Shown piece after piece: positions 15,471-25,612 of a stretch of 64,000 nucleotides of DNA. The notes beneath the pieces were generated by a model, which was not told the DNA's origin, ran no database searches, and saw only the letters and a list, made by a program, of their open reading frames with translations. Positions within the stretch are counted from its first letter, which is position 1, and every line of letters starts with the position of its first letter. The position numbers and the translations under genes were made by a program. The stretch covers positions 62,001-126,000 of the forward strand of contig JAVBLC010000001.1 in assembly GCA_031553805.1 (NCBI GenBank), read 5' to 3'. Source of the stretch: JAITVB01 sp031553805 (GTDB lineage: Bacteria > Bacteroidota > Bacteroidia > Bacteroidales > Rikenellaceae).

Positions 15471-17291
15471 TTACTCCGAGAGAGTGTCTTTTACCAGTTG
15501 GGCCCGGTGGGGGCCTATGATTTGGGCGAGGGCCTCGAAGGGGGCCTTTTTGATTTTGGAGATGGACCCGAATTTTTTCAGGAGGGCTTGGGCCGATTTT
15601 GGGCCTAAGCCTTTGATTTCGTTGAGTTCGCTACTGATGAATGCGTTGGATCGTTTTTGGCGGTGAAAGGTGATGCCGAAACGGTGGGCTTCGTCGCGGA
15701 TGTGCATCAGCACGCGGAGGGTTTCGGAACTTTTGTCGAGGAAATGGGATTCAGATTCAAGGGGAAAATAAATCTCCTCGTAGCGTTTGGCGAGACCGAT
15801 GACGGCTACGCCGCGGTCGATGAGCCCGAGTTCGCAAAGCTTGTCGTAGGCGAAACTGAGCTGTCCCTTGCCGCCGTCAACGACGATAAGCTGGGGCAGA
15901 TCGCCGCCTTCCTCGAGCAGGCGGGTGTAACGGCGGCTGACGACTTCGGCCATCGAGGCGAAGTCGTTGGCTCCGACGACGGTTTTTATGTTGAAGTGGC
16001 GATACTCTTTCTTGGCTGGGGCGCCGTTGCGGAAGACGACGCACGAGGCTACCGGGAATGCGCCGCCGATGTTCGAGTTGTCGAAACACTCGATGTGGGT
16101 CGGGGGTGCTTTGAGGTAGAGGTCGCGCTGCATGGCGCCCATCACACGGTCGATGCGGGCCTGGGGGTCTTTCTTTTCGATCTGTTTGAGCTGTTCGAGG
16201 CGGAAAACGCGGGCGTTCTGCTCGGAGAGTTGCAGCAACTTTAGTTTATCGCCGCGCTGGGGCACCGTAAAGGTTTGCTTCGGGAATGCTTCGCCGAAAT
16301 CGGGCGCGAAAGGGACGATCACCTCGCGCGAGAGGGGGCCTTCGATCCGTTCGGGGATGGAGGTCAGGGCATAAGAAAGCACGTCCTGGGCGGTATCTTC
16401 GACCCCGAGTTTCATTTCGATGGTGAGCGACCCGGCGACGGCACCGTTCTTGACCCGCAGGAAATTGCAATAACCTGTTCCGCCGTCGATCACGAGCGAG
16501 AAGACGTCGAGGTCGGTAAGTGTCGGACTGACGATAACGGTTTTGCTGCGGAAAGTGCGCACGAGTTCAATTTTCTCTTTATAGCGGGCGGCGGCTTCGA
16601 ATCGAAGCTCGGCGGCAGCTTGTCCCATTGCCTCCTCAAGGCGGTCGACGACGGCCGCCGTGTCGCCCCGCAACAGGTCGAGGGCATCGGCCACGTTGCG
16701 GTCGTAGGCCTCCTGCGACTGTTTGCCCACGCACGGCCCCTGGCAATTGCCCAGGTGATATTCGAGGCACACGGCGTAGCGTCCCTGCGCGATCTTCTTC
16801 GGATGGAGATCGAGCGAACAGGTGCGGATGGTGTAGATCGAATGGATCAGTTCGAGCATCTGTCTCTGCGACCACACCGAAGTGTAGGGGCCGAAGTACC
16901 GCGAACCGTCGCGTTCGAACCGCCGGGTCGAAACGATGCGCGGAAAAGGTTCGTTGCGGATGCAGATCCAGGGGTAGGTCTTGTCGTCCTTGAGCAGGAT
17001 ATTATAGCGCGGGTGAAGCTCTTTGATCAGGTTGTTCTCGAGCAGCAGCGCATCGCCCTCGGAGGCCACGACAATGTGGCGCAGGTCGGCAATCTTACGC
17101 ACCATCACCTGAAGCTTGCGGTCGGCATCCTGCCGTTTCATAAAGTACGACGACACGCGGCGGCGCAGGTTTTTGGCCTTGCCCACGTAGATCACCGTCC
17201 CTTCGGCGTCGAGGAACTGGTAGACCCCGGGGCCGGTGGGCAACAGGGCTACTTTCTCTTTCAGCGGATCGGCGGCGGGGGTAGTCATCAT
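15471..17291 (-). CDS. uvrC: Excinuclease ABC subunit C
   Basis: Makes both incisions in nucleotide-excision repair with UvrAB. 606 residues from ATG 17291: GIY-YIG nuclease at about residues 18-95 (GPGVYQFLDAEGTVIYVGKAKNLR), a Cys-containing segment (CLEYHLGNCQGPCVG), UVR motif (AAARYKEKIELVR), the RNase H-like nuclease domain (CFDNSNIGG, LIVVDGGKGQL) and C-terminal helix-hairpin-helices (IKGLGPKSAQALLKKFGS). The start overlaps the tamB stop as ATGA; longer in-frame starts lie inside tamB and lack similarity. Confidence 0.97.
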   Translation of the reverse strand: MMTTPAADPLKEKVALLPTGPGVYQFLDAEGTVIYVGKAKNLRRRVSSYFMKRQDADRKLQVMVRKIADLRHIVVASEGDALLLENNLIKELHPRYNILLKDDKTYPWICIRNEPFPRIVSTRRFERDGSRYFGPYTSVWSQRQMLELIHSIYTIRTCSLDLHPKKIAQGRYAVCLEYHLGNCQGPCVGKQSQEAYDRNVADALDLLRGDTAAVVDRLEEAMGQAAAELRFEAAARYKEKIELVRTFRSKTVIVSPTLTDLDVFSLVIDGGTGYCNFLRVKNGAVAGSLTIEMKLGVEDTAQDVLSYALTSIPERIEGPLSREVIVPFAPDFGEAFPKQTFTVPQRGDKLKLLQLSEQNARVFRLEQLKQIEKKDPQARIDRVMGAMQRDLYLKAPPTHIECFDNSNIGGAFPVASCVVFRNGAPAKKEYRHFNIKTVVGANDFASMAEVVSRRYTRLLEEGGDLPQLIVVDGGKGQLSFAYDKLCELGLIDRGVAVIGLAKRYEEIYFPLESESHFLDKSSETLRVLMHIRDEAHRFGITFHRQKRSNAFISSELNEIKGLGPKSAQALLKKFGSISKIKKAPFEALAQIIGPHRAQLVKDTLSE

Positions 17292-20200
17292 CGGAATTTG
17301 GCGGTCGAATCGGCAGGAACCACAGGCATAGCAGTCGAATCGGCCGGAACGACGGGGGTAATGGAAGCCGGGGATGCCGCCGGATTCTCCTGCGGGACAG
17401 CCCGGGTTTCCGGGATCGGTGCGTCTTCCGCTTCGGGCAGGGCGGCGGGTTGTTTTTCGCGGCGCTTGAAGTAGCGGTCCCACAACTCCTTATACGTGTT
17501 GAAATCGACTTTGTAGTAGAGGCCCACGCCGCTCTCCTGCAACCCCTGGTTCTCGTCGAAGCGTTCGACGGTGCGGGTGAAGACTTTCGTGCGCAGGTTG
17601 CCCTGGGGGTCGATGACGTAGGTGATGTAGAAGTCGCCGGTGATGGGCCCGCTGGCGCGTGTGATCGAGTTGGGGTTGTTGCCCATGTCGAAGTTTCCCT
17701 CGGTTTCGATCAACAGCTTGTCGGGGATGATTTCCTGGGAATAGGCGAGGTAAGCTTCGTCGGAAGAGAGATCGGTACCCGGCCGGTAGCCGAAGTTGAA
17801 CGTAGTGCGGTCGGACGACACCCAACTGCTCAGCTGGTTGGTCAGGAATTCGATGCCGGTCGAAGCGGTGGCCGCCGTGCCGATGTTGGCGTTGCTGGTA
17901 GCGTCGGAGTGGAAGCCGCCGGTCATCAGCAGCCAGATAAACTGGTCGGACTTCATCTCCTGGGTGTTGAGCGCGCTCTGGATAATGCTCTGCGTTTCGA
18001 TGTCGGCCCGGGGTACTTTCACGTCGAAGGAGATCGTCGGCTTCGTCAGCCGGTCGGTGAGCATGATGATGCAGTTGACGTTGACTTTCTGCGCCCCGCC
18101 CGTCGCCGTGCCCACCAACGAGGCGAGCGACGCCCCGCGCACGGGGTAGACGGCGGTGATGTTCAGCAACGCGTCGACCGGATTGCCCGTCCACTGAATG
18201 GTGCTGCCGGGCTCGATCGTGAAGTGTTTCAGCGGGAAAAAGTACGTTCCTTCGCGGATTTCGTAGGTGCCGTTCATCGTGAACACCTCATCGGCCGGAC
18301 GGATGCGCAGGCTCAGGTTGCCGGTGCCGGTAGCTTCAAGCTGGTCGCCCGTACGGGGGTCGATCACCAGTTTGACTTTGGTGTTTGGCTGCACGTTGAC
18401 CGTCATGTCGATCTCCATCGCGCTCTTCGACGAACTCTGGGTCCGGCGTTGCCGCTCCCGGAACAACTGCTTGCGGGTGAGGACCGTATCCTCCTTCTTG
18501 GGTTTCAAAAAGTCTTCGAAGACGATAAAATCGGCCTCTTCGATCGACATCTTGTCGCTGAGCGGCATCACGAAGGTCGAGTTATTCTCGGTCGTGGCGA
18601 CGATGTTCATCGCCACCTTGCGTTTGTCGCCGCGGATGGTGACCGATCCCGAGGCGTAGGCTTTTCCATAAAAGAGGTCATTGTCGCGCTCGGTCGTATT
18701 CAGGGCGAGCATCTTGTTGGGCACAATACGCAGGTCGTAGGTCAGGTTCGAGAGCTTGCTCATGCGGAGGGTCATCTCAATATTCGCCGTGCCCGATTCG
18801 TCGTCGCGCAGGCGGGTGCGGCGCAGGATCAGGTCGTTGTTGACCACGTCGACCGTCGCATCGCGCAACGAGTAATGGACTTTGGTGTAATCGACCGTCG
18901 CCCCGAAAGTGGGAACTGCGATCGAACCGTTGAGCAACGGCTTTTTGCCCGTACCGGTGAGCCGCAATTTGGCGGCGGCTTCACCCTCGATGCCACTCAG
19001 CACACCCGTCAGGAACGGCTGGATATAGCTCAGGTCAAGGTTGGGAAAATTGATATCGACGTAGTAACGCTGGTCGCTGGGCATATAACTGCCCCGCACA
19101 AGGGTGTCCTGTCCGGAGGCCATCGAAATGCGCAGGCGCTTGACGCTGTTGTCCCACCAACTCGAAAAGACCGTCCGGGGGATCGGTTTGCCGTTGACCG
19201 CCAGATCGTCGAAAGCGAGGTCGGCCGAGAAGAGGCGTTGCTGGTCGGCGGCAGCGACGATGTCGGCATGGCCATTTGTCCGTCCTGCAATTCGAAAACC
19301 CATCCGGTCGATCAGGCTGGTCAGTGGCGAGAGGTCGAGGTTGTTCATTTCGACGTGGAGCGTGTCGCCCTCGGTGCGCGACAGTTTGCCGTAGGCCGCC
19401 AGTTCCTGCCCCGTGCTGATGATCCGCAAGCGCTCGACGTCGATGCCCGACGGATCAAAAACGATGCGCGGCGAAACGATGCGCCACACCTGATCCTGCA
19501 CCGTGAATTGCGACGGGTTGAACCGTACCGTCGCCCGTTGCGCCCGGGCTATCGAGTCATAGGCGAGGTCGGCCGCCAGGTTGATCAACGCCGACGAATT
19601 GTTTTCGGTATTGACAAAACCCACAGCCAGGTTGATCCCGTTCTCTTTCGCACCGCCGTTGACCGAGAAACCGGGCATCAGGAAACGGCCCACGCTCAAC
19701 TCTTCGGTCTGGAGGTTGAGCGAGATCGAATCCGATTCGTTGCGGCCGGTCAGGTAGAGGTTCGAGAGGTACATATTGCGGTACTCGATGTATTCCGAGT
19801 TGAGCGTCAGCGAAAAATTGTCGACCAGCGGATTAAACATGAACGACGCCTTGGTCCCGTCGGCCACATAGAGCCCCGACACGAGCGCCCCCGCAAAGAG
19901 ATTGGGTTCCTTCACGTTGACCGTCAGTACATAGTAATTGCCCGGATCGTTGGCAGCGGCGGTGCGTGCAGCGGCGGTTTCGGCGACGATGGGCGCGTTG
20001 GCCTTGCGCGGTTTGCCGGCCGAGAGAGCGGGCAGGTATTTGGCCAGCGTGTTGCGGAAATAGGGCAACATATCGCTGTAGCTCAGCCGGCTGCGCAATT
20101 CGGCGTCAACGAAGTCGGAATAGACGCCCACCAGTTTGTTGCCGCCCACGTTGTTGGCTTCCAGACGGATTTCGCCCGCCTGGATCGTGTCGGCCCCGAA

Positions 20201-21910
20201 GCGGTAAGTCAGGTTGCGCAGGCTGCCGGACCCGGTCATCTCGTCGAAGATCAGCCCTTCGGCGTTGGCCCGCAGCACTCCGCTGAGTACCGACACCGAG
20301 TCGCGCGTGTTGAGGTGAAGCCGGGCCAGATCGATGCGCGTCGCATCGAGGCTGAAATTGTAGCGCGGCACTTCGCGCCCGGTGTCGAACGTGCCGTCGA
20401 GCCGCAGATCGAGGTTGGGGTCGTCCGAGATGAGGGCCGCGTGGTAGTATTTGTTGCGGACCTCGGCTTTCAGGTCGATGCCGTGGTAGGCATATCCCCT
20501 GAAATCGAGGCGGTCGACCCGGACACGGGTGTCGAGCAACATCGAGTCGCCCAGCGTACCGCTCGCATTGGCCACCAGCGTCGCCGATCCCATTTCTTTG
20601 ATCCCCAGCACACTGCCCAATGAAAAATCGCGGATCGACACGTCGCCTTCCACGGCGCTACGCCCGCCCTGGGGGTGCATCCGGGCATTGAAAACCACCT
20701 CACCGGCCGCCCCTTGCAAGCGTCCTTCTGTAGAAAAATCGCTGAACGATCCCTCGAACTTGCCGTGGAGCGTGATGCGCCTCATCGGGTCAAGATATCC
20801 GGCAAAAGTGTCGGCCGGCTTGCGGACGATGTCGCTGTAGAGGAAACGCACGTCTTCGACCGTCGTTTCGAGCGGGTTGAGGTCGACGTCGAAACGGGTG
20901 TTTTCGATATCGGGCAAACCTGTAATTCGGAATTTTACCGCCCCTTTCGTGTCGCGGGTGCTGAACGAGGTGAGCGTGCCTCCCAGGTCGGCCACAGGCC
21001 CTTCGACCCGCCCTTCGGCGCGGATGCGGGTTTCCCACTCCGCCAACGAGGGGGCGAAATAAGCTATCGTAGAGAAAGCCACGTCGCTCGGCCCCAGGTC
21101 GGCTTCGATGTTCACCCTACTGATAAAATTACGAAACGCGTTCCAGCGGTCGTAGGTAAAATCGAGCTTGGCCATTTCGACGTCGGTCGGATCGCTCTTC
21201 ACCCGGAAGTCCGACAGGCGGATGCCCGTGCCCGACACCACCGCCTCGCGGGCGCTGAAATTTTCGAGGACGAAGCCGCATTTCTCCACTGCAGCCAAAT
21301 GCTTGATGCCTACCCGTATGCTGTCGTTCTCAAGGTCGAGGCGCTGAAATTCGAGGTCGATCCGGTCGACATCGAGGTCGGCGTAGTTCATCCCGTAAGG
21401 TTTTTCGGGCGGCGCGAATTTCCGGTATTTGAAATGGAAATCTTTCAGTACGAGCGAATTCGACCGTAGCCGGAAGGGGCGTTTCGACGTCTTTGGCTTG
21501 TCGCTTTTGAGTTTGTCGATGAGATACCGGAGGTTCATCACCCCGAGGCTGTCCTGGGCGAGAAAAAAATTACCCTCCTCAAGGATGACGTCGCCCAGGC
21601 GGACGGTGCCCGTCACCGGGCTGTAGCCCTTGAAGCCGACGTCGATGCGGCCGGCGTAGATGAGCGTATCGCCCTGCAGGTCTTCGACATAGAATTGCTC
21701 GATCACCACCCGGTTAAACAGGTGGACCCGCACGTTGCCAACCTCGACCCGAGTGTCGAGCCGCTTGCTGACGATGGCGGCAAACCGGTCGGCGGCATAA
21801 TTTTGAACGGCGTGCACGCTGAAGAGCAGGGCGGCCAATACCGGAACGACGATCGCCAACAACACGACCGTCGAAAATACCGACCCGATTATTTTTAAAA
21901 ATCTCTTCAT
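17288..21910 (-). CDS. tamB: TamB-family translocation/assembly protein (DUF490)
   Basis: Very large inner-membrane-anchored periplasmic protein (1540 residues) of the TamB/AsmA/YhdP class, thought to form a beta-groove bridging the envelope for lipid transport or barrel assembly. An N-terminal anchor (MKRFLKIIGSVFSTVVLLAIVV) is followed by long repetitive beta structure and the conserved C-terminal DUF490 region (GTYEIREGTYFFPLKHFTIEPGSTIQWTG, then DLSSDEAYLAYSQEIIPDKL). The tail after about residue 1500 is low complexity (Pro/Ala/Asp repeats, VVPADSTAMPVVPADSTAKFR broken as two VVPADSTA copies). I start at 21910; an upstream ATG would add 29 residues before the anchor. Confidence 0.92.
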   Translation of the reverse strand: MKRFLKIIGSVFSTVVLLAIVVPVLAALLFSVHAVQNYAADRFAAIVSKRLDTRVEVGNVRVHLFNRVVIEQFYVEDLQGDTLIYAGRIDVGFKGYSPVTGTVRLGDVILEEGNFFLAQDSLGVMNLRYLIDKLKSDKPKTSKRPFRLRSNSLVLKDFHFKYRKFAPPEKPYGMNYADLDVDRIDLEFQRLDLENDSIRVGIKHLAAVEKCGFVLENFSAREAVVSGTGIRLSDFRVKSDPTDVEMAKLDFTYDRWNAFRNFISRVNIEADLGPSDVAFSTIAYFAPSLAEWETRIRAEGRVEGPVADLGGTLTSFSTRDTKGAVKFRITGLPDIENTRFDVDLNPLETTVEDVRFLYSDIVRKPADTFAGYLDPMRRITLHGKFEGSFSDFSTEGRLQGAAGEVVFNARMHPQGGRSAVEGDVSIRDFSLGSVLGIKEMGSATLVANASGTLGDSMLLDTRVRVDRLDFRGYAYHGIDLKAEVRNKYYHAALISDDPNLDLRLDGTFDTGREVPRYNFSLDATRIDLARLHLNTRDSVSVLSGVLRANAEGLIFDEMTGSGSLRNLTYRFGADTIQAGEIRLEANNVGGNKLVGVYSDFVDAELRSRLSYSDMLPYFRNTLAKYLPALSAGKPRKANAPIVAETAAARTAAANDPGNYYVLTVNVKEPNLFAGALVSGLYVADGTKASFMFNPLVDNFSLTLNSEYIEYRNMYLSNLYLTGRNESDSISLNLQTEELSVGRFLMPGFSVNGGAKENGINLAVGFVNTENNSSALINLAADLAYDSIARAQRATVRFNPSQFTVQDQVWRIVSPRIVFDPSGIDVERLRIISTGQELAAYGKLSRTEGDTLHVEMNNLDLSPLTSLIDRMGFRIAGRTNGHADIVAAADQQRLFSADLAFDDLAVNGKPIPRTVFSSWWDNSVKRLRISMASGQDTLVRGSYMPSDQRYYVDINFPNLDLSYIQPFLTGVLSGIEGEAAAKLRLTGTGKKPLLNGSIAVPTFGATVDYTKVHYSLRDATVDVVNNDLILRRTRLRDDESGTANIEMTLRMSKLSNLTYDLRIVPNKMLALNTTERDNDLFYGKAYASGSVTIRGDKRKVAMNIVATTENNSTFVMPLSDKMSIEEADFIVFEDFLKPKKEDTVLTRKQLFRERQRRTQSSSKSAMEIDMTVNVQPNTKVKLVIDPRTGDQLEATGTGNLSLRIRPADEVFTMNGTYEIREGTYFFPLKHFTIEPGSTIQWTGNPVDALLNITAVYPVRGASLASLVGTATGGAQKVNVNCIIMLTDRLTKPTISFDVKVPRADIETQSIIQSALNTQEMKSDQFIWLLMTGGFHSDATSNANIGTAATASTGIEFLTNQLSSWVSSDRTTFNFGYRPGTDLSSDEAYLAYSQEIIPDKLLIETEGNFDMGNNPNSITRASGPITGDFYITYVIDPQGNLRTKVFTRTVERFDENQGLQESGVGLYYKVDFNTYKELWDRYFKRREKQPAALPEAEDAPIPETRAVPQENPAASPASITPVVPADSTAMPVVPADSTAKFR

Positions 21911-21915
21911 TATGC

Positions 21916-21923
21916 TACCTTTG
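21916..21923 (+). promoter_or_regulatory. Candidate -7 box for tsaD
   Basis: TACCTTTG matches TAnnTTTG and would start a transcript about 200 nt upstream of tsaD, placing the repeat copy at 21974-22030 in its leader. No clear -33 box. Confidence 0.35.
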
Positions 21924-21973
21924 GTGCGCCCCCGGTGCGTCCCCGCACTCGGGATTTTGACCTTGTTTGAACA

Positions 21974-22030
21974 AATATGGTGAGAGCCACGGGGCAAATC
22001 GTGTTGTTTGAATTTGTCCGAGGCGTATCC
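21974..22030 (+). repeat. Copy 2 of the ~58-bp element, upstream of tsaD
   Basis: Reads ATATGGTGA, then GGGCAAATCG, GAATTTGTC and GAGGCGTATCC, aligning with 5259-5316 with one single-base gap. The hairpin potential is weaker (CAAATC/GAATTTG). It lies about 100 bp before tsaD on the same strand, in the tamB-tsaD divergent gap. Confidence 0.55.
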
Positions 22031-22131
22031 TGTATGCTACAAATATCTTACAATTTTAGTGATTTTTCGACAAAAAACCCGTTCCGGCAGTATGGAATCT
22101 CGCATTTTCAATAAATAACGTCCCTGGAAAG

Positions 22132-23154
22132 ATGGAAATTACAGTATTGGGCATCGAATCTTCGTGTGACGACACCTCGGCGGCGGTGATCCGCGGCGGG
22201 TGCCTGTTGTCGAACGTCATTGCCAATCAGGAGGTGCACTCGAAGTATGGCGGCGTGATCCCCGAGCTCGCCTCGCGGGCCCACCAGCAGAACGTGGTGC
22301 CGGTGGTCGACGTGGCGTTGCAACAAGCGGGTGTCACGCTCGACGAGATCGACGCCATCGCTTTCACCCAGGGACCCGGGCTGATGGGTTCGCTGCTGGT
22401 GGGGGTGTCGTTTGCCAAGGGACTGGCCCTGGCGCGCGAGATCCCGATGATGGCCGTCAACCACTTGCAGGGACACATCCTCTCGCACTTCATCGACATC
22501 CCCGGGCGCGAGGTGCGCCACCCGCGTTTTCCGTTCCTCTGCCTGTTGGTCTCGGGCGGACATTCCCAAATTGTACTCGTAAAAGCCCCGCTCGAGATGG
22601 AGATCATCGGCGGAACGATCGACGACGCGGCGGGTGAAGCGTTCGATAAATGTGCCAAGGTGATGGGCCTGCCCTATCCCGGCGGCCCGGTGATCGACCG
22701 GCTGGCCAAAGAGGGTGACCCTGAGGCGTTCCGGTTTGCCAAGCCCGCCGTCGACGGTTACGATTACAGTTTTAGCGGGTTAAAGACATCGTTTCTCTAC
22801 TCTCTTCGTGACCAAATGTTGAAAAACCCGAATTTCATCGAGGAGAACAAAGCCGACCTCTGCGCCTCGCTCCAGGCGACGATCATCGACATCCTGATGA
22901 CGAAACTCGTCTGGGCATCCAAAGACCTCGGGGTCAAAGACATCGCCATTGCCGGCGGCGTATCGGCCAATTCGGGATTGCGTGAGGCCGTGGCCCGCGA
23001 GGGCGAAAAACGGGGTTGGACGACGTTCATCCCCGAGCTGAAATTTACAACGGATAATGCGGCGATGATCGCCATCGTCGGCTATTACAAATACCTCGGC
23101 GGCGAGTTTGCCTCGATGGAAACGTCGCCTGTCGCCCGGACCGAAAATTTTTAG
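22132..23154 (+). CDS. tsaD: tRNA N6-adenosine threonylcarbamoyltransferase
   Basis: Transfers threonylcarbamoyl from TC-AMP to A37 of ANN-decoding tRNAs (t6A), with TsaB and TsaE. 340 residues, normal length. Seen: N-terminal GIESSCDDTSAAV, the metal-binding HLQGH (His111, His115), FPFLCLLVSGGHSQ, DDAAGEAFDKCAK, YPGGP, SFSGLKT and the C-terminal AGGVSANSGLR and TDNAAMIA. murF-alr follows after 4 bp, indicating an operon. Confidence 0.98.
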   Translation: MEITVLGIESSCDDTSAAVIRGGCLLSNVIANQEVHSKYGGVIPELASRAHQQNVVPVVDVALQQAGVTLDEIDAIAFTQGPGLMGSLLVGVSFAKGLALAREIPMMAVNHLQGHILSHFIDIPGREVRHPRFPFLCLLVSGGHSQIVLVKAPLEMEIIGGTIDDAAGEAFDKCAKVMGLPYPGGPVIDRLAKEGDPEAFRFAKPAVDGYDYSFSGLKTSFLYSLRDQMLKNPNFIEENKADLCASLQATIIDILMTKLVWASKDLGVKDIAIAGGVSANSGLREAVAREGEKRGWTTFIPELKFTTDNAAMIAIVGYYKYLGGEFASMETSPVARTENF

Positions 23155-23158
23155 TGTT

Positions 23159-25606
23159 ATGAGGTATAAACTCTCTCGAATCGCGTCAATTGTCGGCGGC
23201 ACGCTGGCGGGCGACGACCGCACGGCCGAACTGGTTCTTTCGGACAGCCGCGGCACGGTCGACAGCCCCAACGCACTATTCGTCGCCTTGCGCGGGGTGA
23301 ACCACGACGGCCACGATTTTTTGAAAGATATGTACGAACGGGGCGTACGGGCGTTTTTGGTGAGCCGCCCGATCGACGCGGCGGCTTTTCCGGAAGCGGG
23401 ATTCGTCGTGGCCGACGACACGCTGGCGGCCCTGCAAGCCCTGGCCGCACACCATCGCAAACGCTTTAAGGGAAAAGTTGTTGCCATCACCGGCAGCAAC
23501 GGAAAAACCGTCACTAAAGAGTGGGTCGCCCAGCTCTGTCCAGACTCCGTAAAAATGTTCCGCAGCCCGCGCAGCTACAATTCGCAGTTGGGCGTACCGC
23601 TTTCGGTCCTGATGCTCGAGGGCGACGAAGCCTTTGCCGTGATCGAGGCCGGCATCTCGCGGCCGGGCGAAATGGCGCTGCTCGAAGCCATCGTCCGCCC
23701 CGACATTGGCATCATCACCAACATCGGCCCGGCCCACCAGGAAAATTTCTCGGACCTGCACGAAAAGCTGCTTGAAAAACTGGTGTTGTTCCGCGATTGC
23801 CCGACGATCATCTACAACTCGGACATGGAGCCGATCGACGAGGAGATGAAGCACCTCTTTGCCGAACGCGACCTCTTCACGCTGGGCGAAAGCGGCCGTG
23901 GGATCACCGTGGTGCACAGCGGCAGCGGCGGGGTAAAGCTCCGTTTCACGGCGGGCGGCAAAACGTTTGAAACGGGGCTTCCTTTTACCGACAAGGCTTC
24001 GCTCGAGAATGCGATGCAGGCACTGGCCCTCTACCTGGTGATGGACTTCGATCCCGAAAAGATCATGCCCGGACTGGCCCGCCTGCAACCGGTGGCGATG
24101 CGCCTCGAATTGAAGGAGGGCGTGGGCCGCGGCAAGATGGTGAACGACAGCTACAACTCCGATACCAACTCGCTTTCCGTCGCGTTGGATTACCTCAACT
24201 CGGTGGCCGGGGGACAGGAGAAAGTCCTCATCCTCTCCGATATGCTCCAGACGGGGCTTTCGGCGGGCGAACTTTACGAGGGCGTTTTTCATTTGATCGA
24301 GAAAAAGGGAATAAATTACCTGATCGGTATCGGCCCGAACATCTCGGCCAATGCCGCGCTATTCGACTGCCCGTCGGAATTTTACCCGACGACCGAGAAA
24401 TTCCTAAACAACCTCAAAAAGCCCTTTTTTGAGGGCAAAGCGGTGTTGGTCAAGGGCGCCCGCCCGTTCCAGTTCGAAAAGATCAGCCGGGCGTTGGAGC
24501 ACAAAGTCCACACGACGGTGCTCGAGGTCGACCTCGACGCAATGGCCCACAACCTGACCGTGGCCCGTGGGCGCCTGGCCCCCGGGGTGAAGGTGATGGC
24601 GATGGTCAAGGCGTTGGCCTACGGCAGCGGCGCGTATGAAGTGGCGGCACTGTTGCAGCACCGGCGGGTCGACTACCTGGCCGTAGCCTTTGCCGACGAA
24701 GGGGTGGCGCTGCGCGAGGCGGGGATCACCCTGCCGATCGTCGTGCTGAACGCCGATTCGTGGAGTTTTCAACAGATGGTCGAATACCGCCTCGAACCCG
24801 AAATTTATAGCTTTACTTCGCTCGAGATGTTCATCGAGGAGGTCGTCCACCAGGGCGAACAGAATTTCCCGATTCATGTGAAACTCGACACGGGGATGCA
24901 CCGGCTTGGTTTCCTTGAAGGTGAAGTCGACAAGTTGATCTCCCGGGTGAAACGCGAAGAATCGGTAAAAATCCACAGCGTGTTTACGCACCTGGCGGCG
25001 AGCGACGACCCGGCCGAAGACGAATTTACCCGCCATCAACTGGCCTTGTTCGAACGGATGAGTGACAAGATCTGTCAGGCGTTTCCTTCTGAAAGAATAC
25101 TGCGCCACGCGGCCAACAGTGCGGCGATCGAGCGCCTGCCCGAAGCCCGATTCGACATGGTGCGCCTGGGGATCGGCCTCTACGGCATCGGTGCGAACCC
25201 GGGCGGCGAACCGCTACGCACGGTGAGCACGCTCCGCAGTCGCATCGTGCAGATCAAGCGCCTCGCACCGGGCGAAACGGTGGGTTACAACCGCCGCGGG
25301 CACATCGACCGGCCGACGGTGATCGCCACCGTCCCGATCGGTTATGCCGACGGCCTCGACCGCCGGCTGAGCAACGGCGCTTGGAACTTTTCAGTAAAGG
25401 GCAAAATGGCGCCTACGATCGGCAACATTTGTATGGACACCTGCATGATCGACGTGACAGGCATCGACGTCCACGAGGGCGACGAAGTGACCGTCTTCGG
25501 CGAAGCGCCCACGGCGGTCGATATGGCCCGCGTGTTGGATACGATCCCCTACGAAATATTCACCTCCGTTTCCTCGCGTGTGAAACGGGTCTTTTTGAAA
25601 GAGTAG
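23159..25606 (+). CDS. murF-alr: Bifunctional UDP-MurNAc-tripeptide:D-Ala-D-Ala ligase / alanine racemase
   Basis: A fusion of two cell-wall enzymes, typical of Bacteroidota, 815 residues. Residues 1-~445 are a Mur ligase with P-loop TGSNGKT (111-117) and the FRSPRSYNSQLGVPLS and NDSYNSDTNSLSVALD blocks of MurF. From about residue 450 comes a fold-III PLP racemase with the cofactor lysine in AMVKALAYGSG (Lys ~484), KLDTGMHRLGF, and VGYNRRG/PIGYADGLDRRLSNG. I chose ATG 23159, four bases after tsaD; the upstream in-frame start lies inside tsaD. The fused racemase supplies D-Ala next to the ligase that uses D-Ala-D-Ala. Confidence 0.97.
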   Translation: MRYKLSRIASIVGGTLAGDDRTAELVLSDSRGTVDSPNALFVALRGVNHDGHDFLKDMYERGVRAFLVSRPIDAAAFPEAGFVVADDTLAALQALAAHHRKRFKGKVVAITGSNGKTVTKEWVAQLCPDSVKMFRSPRSYNSQLGVPLSVLMLEGDEAFAVIEAGISRPGEMALLEAIVRPDIGIITNIGPAHQENFSDLHEKLLEKLVLFRDCPTIIYNSDMEPIDEEMKHLFAERDLFTLGESGRGITVVHSGSGGVKLRFTAGGKTFETGLPFTDKASLENAMQALALYLVMDFDPEKIMPGLARLQPVAMRLELKEGVGRGKMVNDSYNSDTNSLSVALDYLNSVAGGQEKVLILSDMLQTGLSAGELYEGVFHLIEKKGINYLIGIGPNISANAALFDCPSEFYPTTEKFLNNLKKPFFEGKAVLVKGARPFQFEKISRALEHKVHTTVLEVDLDAMAHNLTVARGRLAPGVKVMAMVKALAYGSGAYEVAALLQHRRVDYLAVAFADEGVALREAGITLPIVVLNADSWSFQQMVEYRLEPEIYSFTSLEMFIEEVVHQGEQNFPIHVKLDTGMHRLGFLEGEVDKLISRVKREESVKIHSVFTHLAASDDPAEDEFTRHQLALFERMSDKICQAFPSERILRHAANSAAIERLPEARFDMVRLGIGLYGIGANPGGEPLRTVSTLRSRIVQIKRLAPGETVGYNRRGHIDRPTVIATVPIGYADGLDRRLSNGAWNFSVKGKMAPTIGNICMDTCMIDVTGIDVHEGDEVTVFGEAPTAVDMARVLDTIPYEIFTSVSSRVKRVFLKE

Positions 25607-25612
25607 TCCGCC

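Noticed and set aside
17450..20623. A 1057-codon open frame on the + strand opposite tamB
   Set aside because: High GC with a strong third-position bias opens long antisense frames. Its translation is rich in Arg/Gly/Val/His with no domain, and the opposite strand encodes a clear TamB protein with an N-terminal anchor and DUF490 region.
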